This document shows positions 61,250 to 64,000 of a stretch of 64,000 nucleotides of DNA, one piece after another. Every line of letters starts with the position of its first letter. Positions within the stretch are counted from its first letter, which is position 1. The translations under genes were made by a program, and so were the position numbers. Below the pieces are notes generated by a model. The model was not told where the DNA came from and did not search any database. It worked only from the letters and a program-made list of their open reading frames with translations. Source of the stretch: Pseudomonas viridiflava (GTDB lineage Bacteria; Pseudomonadota; Gammaproteobacteria; Pseudomonadales; Pseudomonadaceae); contig NZ_UPSE01000198.1 of the NCBI RefSeq assembly GCF_900573885.1, forward strand, positions 1 through 64,000, read 5' to 3'.

Positions 61250-62014
61250 ATGAGCCAATTCACTACCTCTAACACAGCATTTTCCCAAGCACTGCCAGCC
61301 GACCTGCAAGGCCGCACCGTGGTGATTTTCGGCGGCACGTCCGGCATCGGTCTGGCCGCCGCCGTTCAAGCCAAGGCCGCCGGTGCCGCCGTAATCGTCA
61401 TCGGTTCCAACGCCGAGCGAGCCGAGCAAGCGGCGGCCACTTTTGAGCTGGCCGGCTGGCGCGCTGCAGACGTGACCAACAGCGAGGCCATCTACGCCGC
61501 GCTGGCGGACATTCCCCACGTGGACCATCTGGTGCTTCTGGCGGGCACGTTTGTGGTGGGCCAGGTGCTGAACGCGGAAATCGATCACCTGCGCAAGGCG
61601 TTCGAGGAACGCATCTGGGCTTCGGTGCATGCCATTCGTGCGCTGGGTGAGCGGCTGTCGAAAGCGGGCTCCATCACCTTTATTTCCGGCGCCTTGTCCG
61701 ACCGCCCCAATGCCTACGGCACCGCGGTCATTGGCGCGGCATCGGCGGCAATGGAAGCGCTGGCGCGTGGGCTGGCACTGGAACTGGCGCCGGTGCGCGT
61801 CAACACCTTGTCTCCCGGCCCGATCGACACGCCCATCTTGGGCAAGGCACTGGGCGAGGGCCGCGACGCGTTTGTTTCCGCGCTGGAGCAACAGTTGCCG
61901 CTGCACCGTTTAGGCACCGCAAGCGAAGCCGGCGCCGCTGCCGTGTTCCTGATGACCAACACCTTTATGAACGGCGCCACGCTGAACATCGACGGCGGCG
62001 CACGGCTGGTCTGA
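61250..62014 (+). CDS. Atypical SDR lacking the catalytic Tyr and Lys
   Basis: 254 aa with an AAGGAGAAG site. FGGTSGIGLAAAVQAKAAGA is the cofactor motif, and the end MNGATLNIDGGARLV is standard. At the YxxxK position the chain reads AVIGAASAAMEALARGLALEL, so Tyr is Ile and Lys is Ser. SGALSDRPNAYG retains a nearby Ser and Tyr. Similar non-canonical SDRs exist and may not be dehydrogenases. It lies 43 bp before an Old Yellow Enzyme gene. Confidence 0.82.
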   Translation: MSQFTTSNTAFSQALPADLQGRTVVIFGGTSGIGLAAAVQAKAAGAAVIVIGSNAERAEQAAATFELAGWRAADVTNSEAIYAALADIPHVDHLVLLAGTFVVGQVLNAEIDHLRKAFEERIWASVHAIRALGERLSKAGSITFISGALSDRPNAYGTAVIGAASAAMEALARGLALELAPVRVNTLSPGPIDTPILGKALGEGRDAFVSALEQQLPLHRLGTASEAGAAAVFLMTNTFMNGATLNIDGGARLV

Positions 62015-62057
62015 CCCAGCGCCTGGCCCCCATCCAACCCTGACAGGAGAACCACCC

Positions 62058-63140
62058 GTGACCACGCTTTTTGACCCGCTCGAACTGGGCGCCATTGCCG
62101 CCCCCAACCGTATCTTCATGGCGCCCATGACGCGCGCCCGTGGCACCCGCGAACACGTACCCACACCCATGATGGCCGCGTACTACGCCCAGCGTGCCAG
62201 CGCCGGTCTGATCATCAGCGAGGCCATCGGCATCACCCAGCAGGGCCTTGGCTGGCCGTATGCGACAGGCCTCTGGTCTGCCGAGCAGATCGCTGGCTGG
62301 CGTGCGGTTACCGACGCGGTCCACGCCGCCGGCGGGCGCATCATTGCGCAGCTCTGGCACATGGGGCGCGTGGTTCACCCAAGCTTTCTCGACGGCGCGC
62401 AGCCGGTTTCGGCGTCGGTGACCACCGCACCCGATCACGCCCACACCTATGCCGGCAAGCAACCCTACACCCAGGCGCGCGCCTTGCCGCTGGAAGAAAT
62501 TCCCGCGCTGCTTGAGGATTTCCGCGAGGCCGCGCGTAACGCCATGGAGGCGGGTTTCGACGGCGTGCAAATTCACGCCGCCAACGGTTACCTGCTCGAC
62601 CAGTTTCTGCGCGACAGCGGCAACTTTCGCAACGACGGTTACGGAGGCTCCATCGACAACCGCATCCGCTTGCTGCGAGAAGTGACGCAAGCGGTAGTCG
62701 ACACCGTTGGCGCCGAGCGCACCGGCGTGCGCCTTACGCCCAGCAGCCACGACCAAGGCGTGCGCGACAGCGACCCGGAACCGTTGTTTGTGCGCGTAGC
62801 CGAAACGTTGTCAGCCATCGGCATCGCACATCTGGAACTGCGAGAACCGCCGCTGGACGGCACCTTTGGCGCAGGCGAACGCCCAGCCATTGCCCCGCTG
62901 ATTCGCCAGGCATTCAAAGGCATGCTGATTCTGAACTCGGACTACAGCCTGGCCCGCGCCCAGGCCGAACTGGCCGCCGGCAACGCCGACGCCATCGCCT
63001 TTGGCCGCGCCTTTATCGCCAACCCGGACCTGCCCGCACGCCTGCAAACCGGGCAGCCGCTGGCGCAAGACAACGCGGCGTTTTGGTTTTCCCAAGGCGA
63101 GGAGGGGTATTCGGATTATCCGGCGCTGGCAGCGCGCTAA
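62058..63140 (+). CDS. Alkene reductase of the Old Yellow Enzyme family
   Basis: 360 aa from a GTG behind AGGAG. FDPLELGAIAAPNRIFMAPMTRAR is the opening; LWHMGRVVHPS, IHAANGYLLDQFLRD (the HAAN substrate-site motif) and YGGSIDNRIRLLREV are the family signatures. These FMN enzymes reduce activated alkenes, nitro compounds and similar electrophiles with NADPH; NemA and XenB are examples. A LysR gene sits upstream in divergent direction, so induction by an electrophile is likely (inference). Confidence 0.93.
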   Translation: MTTLFDPLELGAIAAPNRIFMAPMTRARGTREHVPTPMMAAYYAQRASAGLIISEAIGITQQGLGWPYATGLWSAEQIAGWRAVTDAVHAAGGRIIAQLWHMGRVVHPSFLDGAQPVSASVTTAPDHAHTYAGKQPYTQARALPLEEIPALLEDFREAARNAMEAGFDGVQIHAANGYLLDQFLRDSGNFRNDGYGGSIDNRIRLLREVTQAVVDTVGAERTGVRLTPSSHDQGVRDSDPEPLFVRVAETLSAIGIAHLELREPPLDGTFGAGERPAIAPLIRQAFKGMLILNSDYSLARAQAELAAGNADAIAFGRAFIANPDLPARLQTGQPLAQDNAAFWFSQGEEGYSDYPALAAR

Positions 63141-63263
63141 CACCTGGCGTTGCAACGCGATGTTCGCCACGCCCCCTGATGCCCGCTATAACTGTGCGCT
63201 GAACGAGCTTCGCCAGTTGCTACGGCGCACGGCTTATTGAGGAAACCGGTGAGGAAATCGAAC

Positions 63264-63800
63264 ATGCGAGTTGGAATATGGTTGCTCTGCTGTCTATTGC
63301 TGAGCGGTTGCGGGGGCGTAAGTGTGCAGCACTACGCTAAGGAACAGCCACAGCTGGACTTGCCGGAGTTCTTCTCCAAACCCGTGCAGGCCTGGGGCAT
63401 TTTCGAGAATCGTTCGGGTGAGGTGGTCAAGCGCTTCACCGTGAACATCACCAGCCATCGCGAAGGCGAGCGGCTGATTCTGGATGAGCGTTTCCTCTAC
63501 AGCGACGGCACCCGCCAGCAGCGGGTCTGGACTTTGACGCCGGCTGGCGACGGCAAGTGGAAGGGCCGCGCCGGCGATGTGCTGGGCGAGGCTCAGGGCG
63601 AAGTTGCCGGCAATGCCTTGCGTTGGGTGTACAAGCTGAACCTGGACGTGGACGGCACCATCTGGGTGGTGGACTTCGATGACTGGATGTACCTCATGGA
63701 CCAGGACACCCTGATCAACCGCTCGAGCATGAGCAAACTGGGTGTGGAGTTGGGGCAGGTGACGCTGTTTTTCAGGCGTGGCGCCGGGCCGAGCGAGTGA
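63264..63800 (+). CDS. DUF3833-like lipoprotein
   Basis: 178 aa. Lipobox LSGC (IWLLCCLLLSGCGG). LDLPEFFSKPVQAWGIFENRSG, ILDERFLYSDGTRQQRVWTL and NRSSMSKLGVELGQVTLFFRR follow the DUF3833 pattern. The protein is predicted as an outer- or inner-membrane lipoprotein with a beta-rich domain; function unknown. The start at 63264 follows a GAGGAAA site; a TTG at 63237 is less likely. Confidence 0.82.
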   Translation: MRVGIWLLCCLLLSGCGGVSVQHYAKEQPQLDLPEFFSKPVQAWGIFENRSGEVVKRFTVNITSHREGERLILDERFLYSDGTRQQRVWTLTPAGDGKWKGRAGDVLGEAQGEVAGNALRWVYKLNLDVDGTIWVVDFDDWMYLMDQDTLINRSSMSKLGVELGQVTLFFRRGAGPSE

Positions 63801-64000
63801 GCGGAACCCCTGCGCACGCAGATGTACGAAAGAGCACAGTCCGTTTTGGCAAGTTGGCCGTCACGACTTCGCCGTTTTAGTACTCACATCCGAACGTTCG
63901 CCACGGGGCGCGGCAGGACGATTAGGCCATTTCAGGTGGGAATCACGATGTCCGGCCGGTGTAGGTTATACCGCCGCTGGTTGTGAACTTCGGCCACATA
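63801..64000. other. Window end, no gene recognised
   Basis: 200 bp after the lipoprotein stop. No gene, hairpin or repeat was recognised. Confidence 0.4.

Noticed and set aside
60203..61906. 567-aa version of the LysR protein
   Set aside because: Its first 250 residues are antisense to the SDR gene at 61250; the DNA-binding domain starts at 61153.

Overview
The window looks like chromosome from a Pseudomonas, most likely of the fluorescens/putida lineage. The signs are high-GC coding sequence, Pseudomonas-type REP palindromes (for example near 1061 and 55588), and Pseudomonas-typical small families resembling DUF1652, DUF2790 and DUF3833. No rRNA, tRNA or CRISPR array was seen. Function calls come from motif recognition only; no database search was possible.

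Layout. 1-3.7 kb: the edge of an M23-like peptidase gene, then a translationally coupled glucose 1-dehydrogenase/GH15 pair. 4.0-6.3 kb: a divergent pair of exported proteins. One looks like a degenerate secreted EF-Tu derivative, the other like a secreted zinc hydrolase. 6.8-10.1 kb: an orphan ArcD-like antiporter and an arsR-arsC-arsH operon without its efflux pump. 10.2-15.7 kb: a GFA-type protein, a soluble PAS-PAS chemoreceptor resembling BdlA, and a large soluble hybrid histidine kinase. 15.7-23.6 kb: a run of small redox modules, each an oxidoreductase beside its own regulator (LysR, ArsR, MerR, MarR), then a PuuD-type glutamine amidotransferase-fold hydrolase.

23.9-39.3 kb is the most unusual part, an accessory RHS polymorphic-toxin island. 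It holds an exported protein of unknown function, an exported RHS protein with an N-terminal C39-like protease domain (24684-27824), and a second RHS protein with its own signal peptide, the RHS core and a toxin tip (27855-30635). A row of displaced tip/immunity cassettes follows, three of them starting with a copy of the same roughly 100-bp RHS-core DNA. A decayed second RHS gene, a start-less inositol-monophosphatase-like frame, palindromic repeats and a 5'-truncated SDR gene mark repeated rearrangement. DNA between the cassettes is visibly AT-rich.

39.6-54.6 kb returns to core-like DNA: SnoaL-like/SDR/LysR, an MFS transporter, a three-unit 175-bp tandem repeat, a YqjD/YqjE-like membrane stress operon with one gene split by an in-frame stop, an exported esterase/haloperoxidase with a ferric-reductase-like membrane protein, a diguanylate cyclase, a BASS transporter, and a LysR-controlled quinone reductase. 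54.6-64 kb: a LysR gene ending in a REP pair, small Pseudomonas proteins, an OmpR-type two-component system divergent from a DUF2790-like exported peptide and a DipZ-like thiol-redox protein, a LysR/atypical SDR/Old Yellow Enzyme module, and a lipoprotein.

Two themes dominate: many separate electrophile/quinone/metalloid stress modules, and a contact-toxin island that appears to swap tips by recombination at a shared core sequence.
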